A stretch of DNA of 64,000 bases from Struthio camelus (taxonomy: Eukaryota; Chordata; Aves; Struthioniformes; Struthionidae): positions 136,225,950-136,289,949 of the forward strand of contig NC_090943.1 in assembly GCF_040807025.1 (NCBI RefSeq), given 5' to 3'. Position numbers and translations under genes: made by a program. Below the pieces are notes generated by a model. The model ran no database searches, had not been told where the DNA came from, and worked only from the letters and a program-made list of their open reading frames with translations. Within the stretch, counting starts at the first letter, position 1; each line of letters starts with the position of its first letter. Shown here piece after piece: positions 14,901 to 25,925 of the stretch.

Positions 14901-17429
14901 CAGTCCTCATTTTTGGATGGAGAAAAATAACATGTGACTGTTCAGAAGGATAGGAGAAAAAGAGGACTCTTCCAAAGTCAATATGCATTTCAGTTCCAGC
15001 CATATCAAATAACAGTTAGTGATTTATTGTCATTTTGATTTATGACATGAGCAAGGTACTGCCAAATCACCAGTTCCTAGAACTGTAGTTTCTGTTCTGC
15101 TCCTCCACAGTTCAAAGGGGCATAGAGCTCAAAAGAGCTGTTGTGGTGCCCAAAGGGACTTGGTGTAAAAGAAACCAGGAGATAGCAGAGAGTAATCGAC
15201 TAAGAAAGAGAAAATGTAGCTTGGCAAGAAATGCCTGGAAAATGTGAAGTAAGGAAAGACTGAAACAGAATGAAAATCAAAGCTATATTTATGAATTCAA
15301 GCTTAAATTATGGTATAGTGGTGTGTCTTCCAAACCAAAAGAACAGCACGCACAAGGTAGCTGGCTCTAAATAAACTCACTGCTCTGCTAGTGACTCCCT
15401 CTCCTGAAACACTTACTATCCTGGGCTACAGGGTAACCTGAGGTAAACACTCATGCATTGTAGTGTAGAGCTACATTTGGATTCCTTTGAGGATTTATCA
15501 CTTTACTGTAAGAAGTAGCTGCAATTAAAATCTATGTCAACCAGCAGAAGTGAAATGGAAGAATAAGGTCACATACATAGAGGTAAACATCTGCTCTATG
15601 CACTTTGCAGAGCATAGTAACACAGTGTCTTGGAGGGGCAACAGAATTGTTTGTTTCACTTTAATTTTAGCAAATCAAAGAAAAAGTAGCAGTGAAGGTA
15701 AAGATGTAGCATGCTCTATAACACTAAGGCAGGAGAGACGAAATCTTGTCTAAGGCAGCACGTAGTCTGAAGCACATGCTTAATTTCACAAAGTGAACCG
15801 ATGAGAGAAGGTGTTGAGAAGTTGAAAAAATGGTTATATGGTGTTCTGTATCTCAGCAGATTTAAGGTGATAAACAAGGTCCATATTATCAAGATTTATG
15901 GGATGGGAAAATGCTGCAGTCCTAAATATGAATAATTTTAGTTCACATTCATGCAGTGGGCAGGAATGGATTCTGGGCAAGTTTAGTTTCTGGTGGCACA
16001 AGCAGTTTGCATCATTGAGCTGCATGCAGTCTTCAGTAAGGTTATGAGGACACGTGGCAGGTGTAAGAGCATGTCCACGTAAGAATGAAGAAAGGTGGCA
16101 GCAGCCACGCAGTAAAAGTGGCGAACACTGCAGTGAAACTGCAACAACAGCTCAGAGATGTAGACCTACCTGTAGCCCAGTCAAAGCTGAACAAATCGCA
16201 CTTCCCTGGAGGATGACATAAACTGAGAGTGATCCCAGAGGAAGCGTAGCAGTACTATCTGCCTTTCCTCGACTTCTACAACTGAGTTTCCAAATTGCTG
16301 TCTGTACACATCATTTGCAGCTCCACCAGCTCCGTTTCCATCGCCCTATTTTTTTTCTGTTAATGTGGAAGGAGTCTTCTATCTCCCCTTTGGATTTTTG
16401 TTCACTCATACCCTTCTCATAACATAATTTGGCAATGATTTCCTGTGTGATCCTATTCCAAACAGGTGTCTATTTTCTGGCTCTCCCTGCAAACTCAGTT
16501 CCAGAGAGCAGATGGCAATATTTAGCTGCCTTCTGCACCTGCATGGATGAGAGCAAACCTGAAGAACCTCTTCTGTATGTTGAGTAGCTCAGAGTAATAT
16601 TTAGATGACCTTGTGGTTAACACATAAGCAGCCAACTCTATCTAGCGCTGACACTGTGGCGGTTATCTGTGAAACTGAATTTAAGCTAGTAAAGGGTTTT
16701 AGGAAACTAAGACAAGGCAGGACGATTCACCGCACCATCAGCTAAAGAGGTACCTGTACCATAGGAGCAAGCATGAACGGACAATAGCTGTCCAGCTCTT
16801 TTCAGGAATTCTTGCAGTAATCACATGAATAAACTTCTTTCTTGTATTTCAGACCATATCCAGCTGTTAGGATTGAGCTAAGGATGTGGGACTTCTTAAT
16901 TGGGAGGTACAGCTGTGTTTTCTAAACATGCTTCCAGGTTCAGCTGGTTGCTAGACCAATCTTATCTGTAATACTCTGACCCTGGGAGAAGGAAGATATG
17001 GGGGAGATGAGCATGAAAGCTGATTTTTTCAAAGGTGATAAATAGCACTAGGGTGAGTGAGATAGAAAGAGAGGGAGTGAGAAAAAAGATTTCAAAAAGT
17101 TAGAGGTGGGGGCTAAACAAGGAATTAAGGCACTATGCAAAAGAATAAAACCAGAGCAGCGTAAAGGTGGGAGATAAAGTCACTAAAAGAAACAAGGGAT
17201 CAGCAAAGAGTAAGAAAAGATGAAATAACCATTGGAAAATTCAGTCCAGGAAAAGCCATGACCTTGAGAGCAGGTACCTTCTTTCTGGACATGCTGAGAG
17301 GTACAAACTGAGGGAGAACTCACGGCTCCAGTTCTTGCACAGATCAATAATGGCTCTGGGCGTCAGGTCAGAAATTCACCTCCAGAGCAGAAAAGTCAGG
17401 TTTGCACGTTTGGGTGAGTCCTGTCTCTA
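11950..17429. other. Single-copy non-coding DNA
   Basis: No gene or clear repeat is recognised. The 143-codon open frame at 14,068-14,499 has a Ser/Phe/Leu-rich, non-protein-like composition and no splice framing. Poly-T or poly-A tracts lie at about 14,660-14,672 and 14,810-14,822. Confidence 0.5.
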
Positions 17430-17713
17430 TACCAGATCAACAGAGTTCACGTAAAAACTTTTACCTTCACAGGCAGCTTTTACTCTGTGGAGGGCCTTTT
17501 CCTCTTTATCCTTACCTTCCAGCACCAGTCCACAGGCCAGTGCCTGTGTGCTTACCACGAGGTCTATTGTTCCATTCAGGAGGTTAAATTCTTGATGCTG
17601 TTTCTGCTCCTGGCATTTTCCACCACATTGTACAACTTGCTGGGGCCCACCAGCACCTCTGAGTACCTCTCTGGGTGCTCAGGGTCAACGATTACGGGCT
17701 TCAGATATTTTTT
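17430..17713 (-). other. Exon-like candidate, unidentified, weak
   Basis: Reading the minus strand, a pyrimidine-rich tract ends in AG at 17,715-17,714, a credible splice acceptor. An open frame of 45 codons starts immediately after it (17,713 to 17,579) and reads in a protein-like way (for example PEHPERYSEVLVGPSKLY). A GTAAGC donor-like site starts at 17,555, so a 158-bp internal exon is possible. However, the first frame stops at 17,578-17,576, before that donor. A different frame stays open for 83 codons (17,678 to 17,430). Two conflicting frames argue for chance, for a non-coding exon or for a decayed exon. I do not recognise the protein. Confidence 0.2.
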
Positions 17714-19705
17714 CTAGAGGGATAGTAAGAATACAGCAGTATCAGCATGTCAGCACAACATGAAGGACAGCTCTTCCTGCCTGGGATACATTTTTTTCTT
17801 TTTTTAATTAAAAAGAAGAATCTAGCAGAAAACCTAGCAAGAAAACAGAAAATAAATGATGTTTCAGGTTTTTAAAATACTACCAAAGAGTGGTAGCTGT
17901 ATATTGGTAGTCGTATACGAAGCTCCATTAGTGCAGGATTGAACTTTCTATATCAAAGGGTAATTCCATAAAAGAAGGCACTTTTCCCTGACTGTTACAC
18001 TTCAGAAATTTACTGTGAAAATAATCACTCTTTAGATATTTGAGACTCACATTATTCAATGGGAGAAAATAAATCTCTTTAAGAGTCCTGTTAGCAGAGA
18101 GGAATTATACCTCCTTAGAGGTATTATTGATATTAATAGCACTACTCTGCAAATCTATTTTTCTAATCAGTTTCTGAATCTATGATCAAAATTTTTATTC
18201 AGGATTTTTTTTCATATCTCCTGGTTTTCTAATCCCACGAGAGAAGACTAATAACCTTTCTTCAAATCCCTGTTAATAATCACCCAGCACAGAGAAAAAA
18301 TAACTGCCTTGTAAAGATTAATAGGTTTTAGGAGTTTTTCCTCTATTAAATTTGGATAATATTTAAGGCGTTCGTAACTCAGTATTGGTCTGTATCATAG
18401 AAAAATTAAAAAATCATATCTCTCACATCAATTGTTTGAAAACAAGTAATATCACTCAAAAACCCTAAGTTTTCTTACATTCTTTAAAATATATGCGTCT
18501 ACCTCCTTTTGTTATTTGTAAAACCAATGGCTATCTTTAACCTGCCTTACACTTCATGAGTGTGCCGGCATTTTAAGGTACCTAATTTGTTTAAATGCTT
18601 TTTGATGCCAAGAAGCAAGCCCTGAGAGCAGATACTGATCAGGAGTCATTTGATCTTTATGGAAATTGTGAAAAACGCTACTGGAAAGGGCTACTAATGC
18701 CATGGGCTATGAAAATCGATACAGACTAGAAACAGACTTGGCAGAGGTGTTAAGCTCCAGACTCTTGAGAAAGGACTAAGGGGTAAGAATATCTATTCTT
18801 TTGAACTATTAAGAGTATACTTGAAGTATTTTTTTCCTCTTATGCAATAAGCTGCACCTGAGGATTTTTGGTTTAATGGGAAACACATAGCTATAAGTAA
18901 GATACTACATTTGGACATAAGTTTAACCAAAGGGCTGTTTCACCAAGTATCACCTGGAAATAAGCTGCAGAAACTTTGGGAAAGACTATAGCAGCAAGGG
19001 AAATAGCCTCTCTCACGTATCTTCAATACTTCCAATCAACAGTAATTTGAAAATTTCCCTTTGTACTGAAGAGCCACTCCCATTAATTCATTAGCTCTGT
19101 GTTGACACGTTTTCTCTGTGTGTGACTGTCCCATATTATGGCGGATGCTAATTTTTGGCTCTGCAGCATTTGTTTCGGTGTTCAGGCAATAAAAGGATGT
19201 GTGCAATTGCCCTCCTTTTGCAGGGCTATGCATGTGGGAGGAAAGCAAACAGATTGTCAATAAACAATAGAAGAGGTGCAGAGTACAAGGGAATAAAGCC
19301 ATAACAGAGCTTGGAACAGTCTATCTTTCAGCCAGGAGCACTTCAGAGAAGCATTATATCCTCCTCCCTCACCTGCACAGTCTTTCTCCAATTCCACATC
19401 ACACTCCACCTTCATGAAGATCCAAGGACCCATGGCGCCTTTATTCAGAGTTCACGAGAAGGGACGAGTGCCTCTGGGTGCTTCCCCACCCTTCTCAGGT
19501 AGGATCTTACCAACCACTGCCTGCTTTTTTTTCCCCACTGCTAGAGCCCCCCTTTCTGCCCTGGTGATTGCCTTGTTTCAGCCACAAGGAGGGGAACCAT
19601 CCTTTTAGAAATGAGGCACTTGTCATGGAGGAGATCAGTTATAGCACTATACCAGTGTTCAGATACCCTATAGACAAAAATATCGATTTTGTCTCACAAT
19701 AGTTT
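17714..19705. other. Single-copy AT-rich non-coding DNA
   Basis: No gene or repeat is recognised. The 88-codon frame on the minus strand at 19,036-19,302 has no domain character. Confidence 0.5.
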
Positions 19706-19816
19706 GGGGCCACATCTCGCTTTTGGACAAACCAGTGTCACATCCGGGTAGTTCAGCCCACATCAGCAGAGCTGTTCCAGACTGACACTGGTAGGACCAG
19801 AAGCAAAATGCAGGGC
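19706..19816. repeat. Ancient amniote interspersed repeat, semi-palindromic type
   Basis: The segment opens with a GGGGCC-type end and closes with a GGGCC-type end. Between them it carries degraded versions of the phrases found in old amniote repeats, such as ACCAGTGT and ACACTGGT around a central inverted region. This layout matches the class whose copies read roughly 'GGCC..AATCAGGAGTAACTCC..GGCC'. I match it from memory of the motif pattern only, so the exact family name is not assigned. The copy is old and heavily mutated. Confidence 0.45.
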
Positions 19817-20867
19817 CATGATGTTTACTCTTCTGGCTGAAATGATTAATTATTCAGAAACAAATCTATCATAGCCAAGCATTTCCTTCAATTAATTCAA
19901 ATTAACATTTTGTTTATAGCACAGAGTAGGCCTTTTCCTTTTCATAGTTCAAAGTGAACCCTGGGGGCTCTAAATATGCCTCCTGGTGATTTAATTAAAA
20001 GATAAATATTCATTTAAAAAAAAGTAAAAGTACAGAAAGAAGGAAAAGTTAAAATTAAAAAAGCAGTAGCTATGAGGAAAAAGAATCAACTGTAAAAGAA
20101 ATGAAGAGGAAAACAGAAGGGACTAAGAAAAGGATATGAATTAAGACAAAGAAATGAAAGGAAACAGCTTCTGAATGCAAGGAGGCATAAATGAAAGACA
20201 AAAAGGCATGGTGAACCTATTATTTTGAATACAAAGGTTACATAACCAACTGTGGACCTGATCCACCAGGCCTGGCTGTTAACACTGCAGCAGTAGTAGG
20301 AATGGAGCAGCAAGCAGCAGTTCCCAAAACACACTCCAGGATTTAGAAAAGCTTTACCATCCAATGAGTTGTTTTCCCTTTTGAGATAGTGGACTAAAAA
20401 AAGTAAGGTTCGTCACCATAAGTAGGGTCCCAACTGAAAAACATTTGGATGCCCATGTCAGACTCAAGACAGAGCAGAAGTGTACGTAAAAACAGCTAGG
20501 TCTGATACACAAATTGTGGCTATACAATAACTATGTTATTTGGCCTCTGTACCACACCTTCATATGCGTCGGCAGTGCAGAGGGCAAAATACATAGAAGA
20601 TACCGTGGAGAAATGTTATCTGAGAGAAAATTACAGAGTATGTCCTGATACCAAGACCTGTCCTTAGGGCAGTGTTTTTGTTATTAGCATCTGTACAGAC
20701 ACACACGCATATACCACATATTATAAGTCAATCTGTGGTCTTAGTAGAGCTCCATAAACGGCTTACTGACCTCTATCTGCCTTTGAGCTAGCAGAGGATG
20801 GTGTGCTGTACCAGCCTAGTGAAGCAAGGCCAGGGCTGCACTGCCCTTCTGGGCTTGCCCATGCTGC
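19817..20867. other. Single-copy non-coding DNA
   Basis: A purine-rich stretch at 20,010-20,190 gives a 92-codon Phe/Cys/Ser-rich frame on the minus strand. This is a composition effect. No gene is recognised. Confidence 0.45.
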
Positions 20868-21112
20868 AAACGCCTCTGCCGTTCATTGCGCTGGCAAAGT
20901 GCGTTGGCACAATCTCTCTGCTTCTGCCTCCATTTTCTGGAGAGCTCATTCTGCTCCATTTGAAAGCATTTTTCTGCTGCTCTAGCTCCCCTACTGCCCC
21001 GCGAATTCTGGCTAAGCTGGAGAAAGCATCCCGCTGCAAAGCGCAGCAGCAACTCGCAGCTGGGGGAAGGTGGGCCAGCAGCGCTGGCGCGGGACCAGGT
21101 CCTGCTGGGTGC
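20868..21112. other. CpG-rich patch of unknown role
   Basis: About 13 CpG dinucleotides fall within roughly 245 bp, whereas the neighbouring kilobases are nearly free of CpG. Long open frames cross it on both strands (161 codons plus, 141 codons minus), as expected from GC richness alone. Neither shows a recognisable domain. It could be a small CpG island or promoter, an unrecognised GC-rich repeat or a non-coding exon. Confidence 0.5.
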
Positions 21113-24100
21113 CGCACCAGCCTGGCTATGCATCAGGACTTCACAGAGCTCACTTGGACTCCAATTCCTCTCTGGTATGTTGCTTATAATTTCAGCTGGT
21201 CGACAAAAAATTGCATTTTTGCTCATGATGCACAGGTACACAAGTGTTGTTCAAGCTCCTGTTCTTTTAACTGCTCAATGTAATGTTAAGATAATGAAAA
21301 AAGACACTTACATTAACTTAAAATCACTTCTCAATTCCTATTATTTTGTATTGACCCTTGAGTGCCAACAAAAATCTACTCCATTTCACAGCTTCCTTAT
21401 TATATAGTTCCTTCTCTCTTTTTTCTTCCTAGTCACCAAGTCCTAAAGAATACTCTTATCTCTTCACTGGAAGAATTTTACCAGGCCAAAATGGATAACC
21501 TTCATAACAGTGATAGCAAAAACTTCTACAGTTTTTCACAGTACAAGTCCGAAAGAAGCTATGACAGAAATACATTCTGTCTTCCCACGTAGGATTTTAC
21601 ACTGGTTGAATGAAAAAATAGACTACAGTTTACAAATTCCAAATGTAACAGCAATGGATACACTGCCAGCATTAAATTGCAACGGCATTAAAGCCCCTGC
21701 AATTGGATTAGTCTCTTTTATATATTCACTATTTCTGGGGATAGTGTTTTTCCACCCATCCTCACATCTGCGGATGATACTGATTAGATTTAGAGCATAA
21801 TGTTAAGCTCTGCTGTGTGTGTCCTTGTTTGAGATTAAACAAGAGGCCTTAAATGCAACTATTCGGGCTCACAAGTGAAGTCATGTGACTGGAATGCTTT
21901 CATAGAGGACTTCCTTTCTCACCTGTGCGAGGACAGCGATATATTGAAAAGGTCAAAGCTTTCTGTGGATTATTCATAAAGATACACAGCAAGCAGCATG
22001 GCACAGTTCACTTTCATTATAGCAGAAAACAAACCAAAGCGTACAAGATAAAGTATCAGTCCAATCACTCCCATCAGCAGGACTGTATTAAAATAAGACA
22101 AAGACAACTTCTCTTGGTTCTACCACTATAGTGGAGAAGTAGGCAAGTCTTCTTTACATCCTCATCGTTCTTTTTCCTTGGCCAGCTTAGGTTCTTTCAA
22201 AACAATTCAGGAGGGCTCTGTAAGAGGTCAGTAGCCCACTGATACTGGAGAGGGGTTATTAGAATTAGCACCCTAAGGAGACACAGTTGAAGGTGAAGGC
22301 CTAATCTCGCTGTTGTTTTAGGTCCAAAATCCCACCGACACAAAGGGAAGCCTCATGCTTTCAACAAGGCCAACAGTCATCAGTGAGATCAGAAGTTTCT
22401 GTTGGGAAAACATAAATCAGAGCAAAATAAAATAAACCATTCTTTTTTGTCTTAATGTAAGGCAAAACAAAAAAAAAAATGAAGACTCGGAAAAGTAAGC
22501 TACCTACATGTGAGTAAAACGAAGAAGTCCCACAGCTTTGGAAAGCTGAGTTATTTCTAGTCCTGTTAACTATCCATTGACTATAAAATCTGTAACAGTT
22601 TTTGAATCAAATCATCAAGGAAGCTGATCTTCTGAACATTTTCTCCAGTAAGAAATGCTCTTCATAGGAATGTAATAGTGTAACAGGAAAAGTCTGCCTA
22701 GCTGAACATTCGCCTCTTTCAAACATGCTCGTTCATTGAGACACCCGTCAACATCAAAGGAGGTTAAAAGTATATGGACACATTAAACTATGTGGCCTAA
22801 AGAACTGTAATACATGTGTGCATGTACAGCCATACATACACTCACACAAGAGTATACACCCTTCAAACCTCCACTCAGGAAATGGAGACTGTTCACAACA
22901 AGGACATTAAAAGGCTGATCTTGTCAGGAACTCTGGACCTATTCCATTCTCCAATTCTTGGAAGAGAGGATTAAGAAACAGCATTATAACTGGGGTGGAG
23001 AGAAACTGGTGGATCGAAATAAAGATATGAGCTGATGAAGCAGCTCAGCATTTCTGAGTTCGCTGGTTACGATGTGGTTCCTGTCATGAAGCTCTGAAAG
23101 GCAACAATAAGTCTTAAAGTCTGGGGTCATTGCCAAGAAAAGTGAAGTGTTTTTCTTAAGTACAAAATAAAATTGTGTGGCTGCATCTAGTGTTCATGGC
23201 TTGAGTGTTACTGCTTCTCCTTACAGCTGTGATTGTAGCAGCTAAGGATTTATATGGCGGCTGCTGCGAAAATCAAAGGCAAGGGTCCGCGTTGAAAGGG
23301 CTGGTTTGGGCATGAGGGACTACTACAAATACAAGTCTCAGGTTTATCTGGTAGAAAAATATTCCCTGAAACAGCCTAAAATGGAGTTTTCAACAAAACA
23401 AAGATTTTTGGCAAAAATGATACATTTTTCACTGAAAATGTCAATTTTTCATCCAGTAAACAAAGTCTCAAACCCTGACATATTCCAATAGAAATGCCAC
23501 TGTGTCTCAAGAGAGTAGCAGTTCTAGTGACTTGAGCTCTCATTTCCCTATGAGTCCCAATCTCCAGCTGAAATACTTTTCCCATTAGACACATCCTGAG
23601 ATACTCCTGAAACACATGTTCCTTTTTCCTGGAGACAAGACTATGCTACATCAAAGAAAATTCAATTATGCTGGACCTTTGACCTGTAGGGGGTAGGGTA
23701 GGGTTTTAGATACCTGAAACAGAACTCCCACAAGCCTCATCAAAATATTTTAGCTTTCCTCCAGAAGGCTAGATGAACAGCTACACAGTACTTTGGAACT
23801 GCTCAAAGACTTTTGTTGACTGTCAGTATAAAGATCACAACCAGTTTGCATAGAATCATATTCAAAGGAGAAGAAAACATCAAATCCAGATAGCTGGAAA
23901 AAAAATCCAGGCTATGTAAGTGGAAGCCACAAAGCCTGAAGCAGCTTTTGATATCTTTCACCTCTACAATAACTTCCTGTCTTCAAAATTCATAGATACT
24001 GCAAACTCATGGAAATGTCTATTTGCCAATAGATATTTACATTTCTACCCTGGCAAGGGTAATGATAGGACCCAAAAAGAAACGGAAAATCACACAAGTT

Positions 24101-24964
24101 TCATTTTCTTGTCAGACATGAAGATGTAGGTTTGTTTTTTTCTCCATTGATTGTGTAGATCTTTATCAGAAAAACGGTATTTATTAAGGCATTGAAGAAG
24201 AAAGGTCCTACTAAATACCACCCCGTGCCTTTCTTTCACCTTCCTACCCCCTCACCCTCCCCCAAAAATCTATGGAGAACAGAGATAAGAAAAAGCACAG
24301 GGAGTCTACTTAAAATGTCAGTGATTTAAATCACCTATGGTGTGCTTTCGATAGTAGAAATGAATGCTGCTAAAATTGCATACACATGATATTCAGTGAC
24401 ATTGTTAAGTTTTGTTCTTGTCTGTGATGGCAATGCAAACTATTCAAACTGTCTGACTTCTCTCAAAATGATTTATTCTATACAACCCCAATCTGAAAGA
24501 AAAAGTGTGGCTGTACATGCACAATAGGTGTTTGTGCATTCAACGGTCATACATATATATTACCTAAAATGCAAACATGTATCAGCCAAGCAAGGCTAAC
24601 AATGATTAATCATATTCTAATTTTCATCTATCTTTCACCTTAAGATGGTGGAGACATTGCTATCATCTGAAATCGAGCAGACATTCACAATGCTATCTGC
24701 TGAGATTACTAATGGGCCACGGCTTGATAATTTTTTCAGCTGTTTATAAGGCCCAGAGACGCCAAAATTTTAATAACACTCAACCTCTGTCAAACGCTCA
24801 TTAAAAAGGAGCCTAACATGGGCATGCAACAGCAGTTCATGAGACTGCGTGTGAAGTCTGATTCGCCAGTCAAACACAGCCAAAGCACTACAGGTCAGAA
24901 ATCTGTTCAGAAGAGATATTCTCCATTAGAGATAACATAATTGATATCACCTAGTAGAGGACTT
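21113..24964. other. Mostly single-copy AT-rich non-coding DNA
   Basis: No gene is recognised. A segment at about 23,365-23,460 is rich in TTTTTC/GAAAAA blocks and resembles very old amniote repeats of that composition. The part at 24,600-24,850 is dense in TAAT/ATTA and CAGCTG-type motifs and could be a regulatory element, but that is inference. Confidence 0.4.
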
Positions 24965-25140
24965 CTTATGAGTGCTATGTGCAATTTCTTTTTCTCAGCG
25001 CTCTGCAAACATTTATTGTTTTCCAGTATCTTCACAACACCCAGATGGAAAGAGAGAGAATGAAACATCCTGCTGCTTTGAGCCCAGACCTGTCTATCGG
25101 CAGGATTTGAACCAGATGCCTGTGTCTCAGCATGCTGAGA
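24965..25140 (+). mobile_element. MIR-type CORE-SINE relic
   Basis: Phrases of the MIR consensus appear in order: a 'GAGTGCTATGTGC' block, 'CAGCGCTCTGC', 'CTTCACAAC', then 'GGCAGGATTTGAACC'. This order and spacing match MIR, a tRNA-derived SINE mobilised by L2-type LINEs and long extinct in amniotes. The copy is old and heavily diverged. A 166-codon minus-strand frame that crosses it is therefore not a gene. Confidence 0.6.
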
Positions 25141-25829
25141 TGAAGTTTCTTTGGTCTGAGCAGCCGTAGCACTGTCCTGCTCTCTTACCCACTTCATGAG
25201 CTCCCTGGTAGCTTTTCGCAAAACTATAGTTGCCCAGCCCAGGACCAGATTCCCAGCACAAGCACTGACCTCCGGGACTGACCAACAGCTCAAGCAAATG
25301 CCGTCCCAGAACTCAGCCCTGCAGGCAGCTGGGTCTTGCAGTTGCCCCTGCAGAGAGGTATGGAAAACAAACAAGCCAAGAAAATTTGTAAAGGCTTGAA
25401 AGCACATTTATGCTCCGTTTCCGCAGATACTTCAGTAGATTTCCAGTCAGAGTCCCCTGACTCTTGAGCAACATACTTTGTTCTGACCACATAACGTGCC
25501 ACAAGCGTCTCCTGCCCCTGCGAATTCCCCTGTAAATTCTCTTGCAGATTTCAGAACTAACTTCTGTTATTTCCTGCCTCTGCAAGCAATGTCAGAGGCC
25601 ATGTGCGCAACCTGCTGGTCACCGGCTGTGGGTTGAGGACTATGCCTTTACACAGTACATAGAAAGTCTGTGTCCTTAAATACCAGAATCCTATGCCCCA
25701 GCTGCGTTAGTACGCAGCAGATTTTCTGACAGGGGAAACCTGATGCAATTCGGGTTACTTCTGCAACTCATGGCTTCTCCTCTGAACCTTAGTCTTGCAG
25801 GGAAGTCCCATGGGAAAGTATTACTGCAC
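25141..25829. other. Single-copy DNA, moderately GC-rich
   Basis: No gene is recognised. Minus-strand frames of 70-166 codons overlap one another in different phases and run into the neighbouring SINE relic, so I do not call them. Confidence 0.45.
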
Positions 25830-25925
25830 ACTTCCCATAGTTTGGGATTTTTTCCAAGGCCATTCTAAAACACAGGATATTGGACTAGTCTGGCCTGATG
25901 AAACTGTTCTTCATTCATCACTGTC
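25830..25925 (+). mobile_element. Ancient CR1 LINE 3' end
   Basis: The stretch carries the order typical of an old CR1 3' UTR: a 'GGCCATTCT' block (for GGCCACTGT), 'ACACAGGATATTGGACTAG', a 'TCTGGCCTGATGA' block and 'CTGTTCTTCATTC', which stands where the terminal TTCTTATG-type repeats would be. CR1 copies are normally 5'-truncated, so a 3' end alone is expected. The copy is highly diverged. Confidence 0.55.

Noticed and set aside
20798-21283. 161-codon plus-strand and 141-codon minus-strand overlapping frames
   Set aside because: Both come from the CpG-rich patch, which has few stop codons in any frame. Neither has a domain or consistent codon character.
23840-23900. Possible CR1 3' terminus (CATAGAATCATA phrase)
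   Set aside because: The octamer-like words are not followed by the expected CR1 UTR phrases, so the match may be chance.
24907-25407. 166-codon minus-strand open frame
   Set aside because: It runs through a MIR-type SINE relic in the opposite orientation, so much of it is transposon-derived. No domain is visible.
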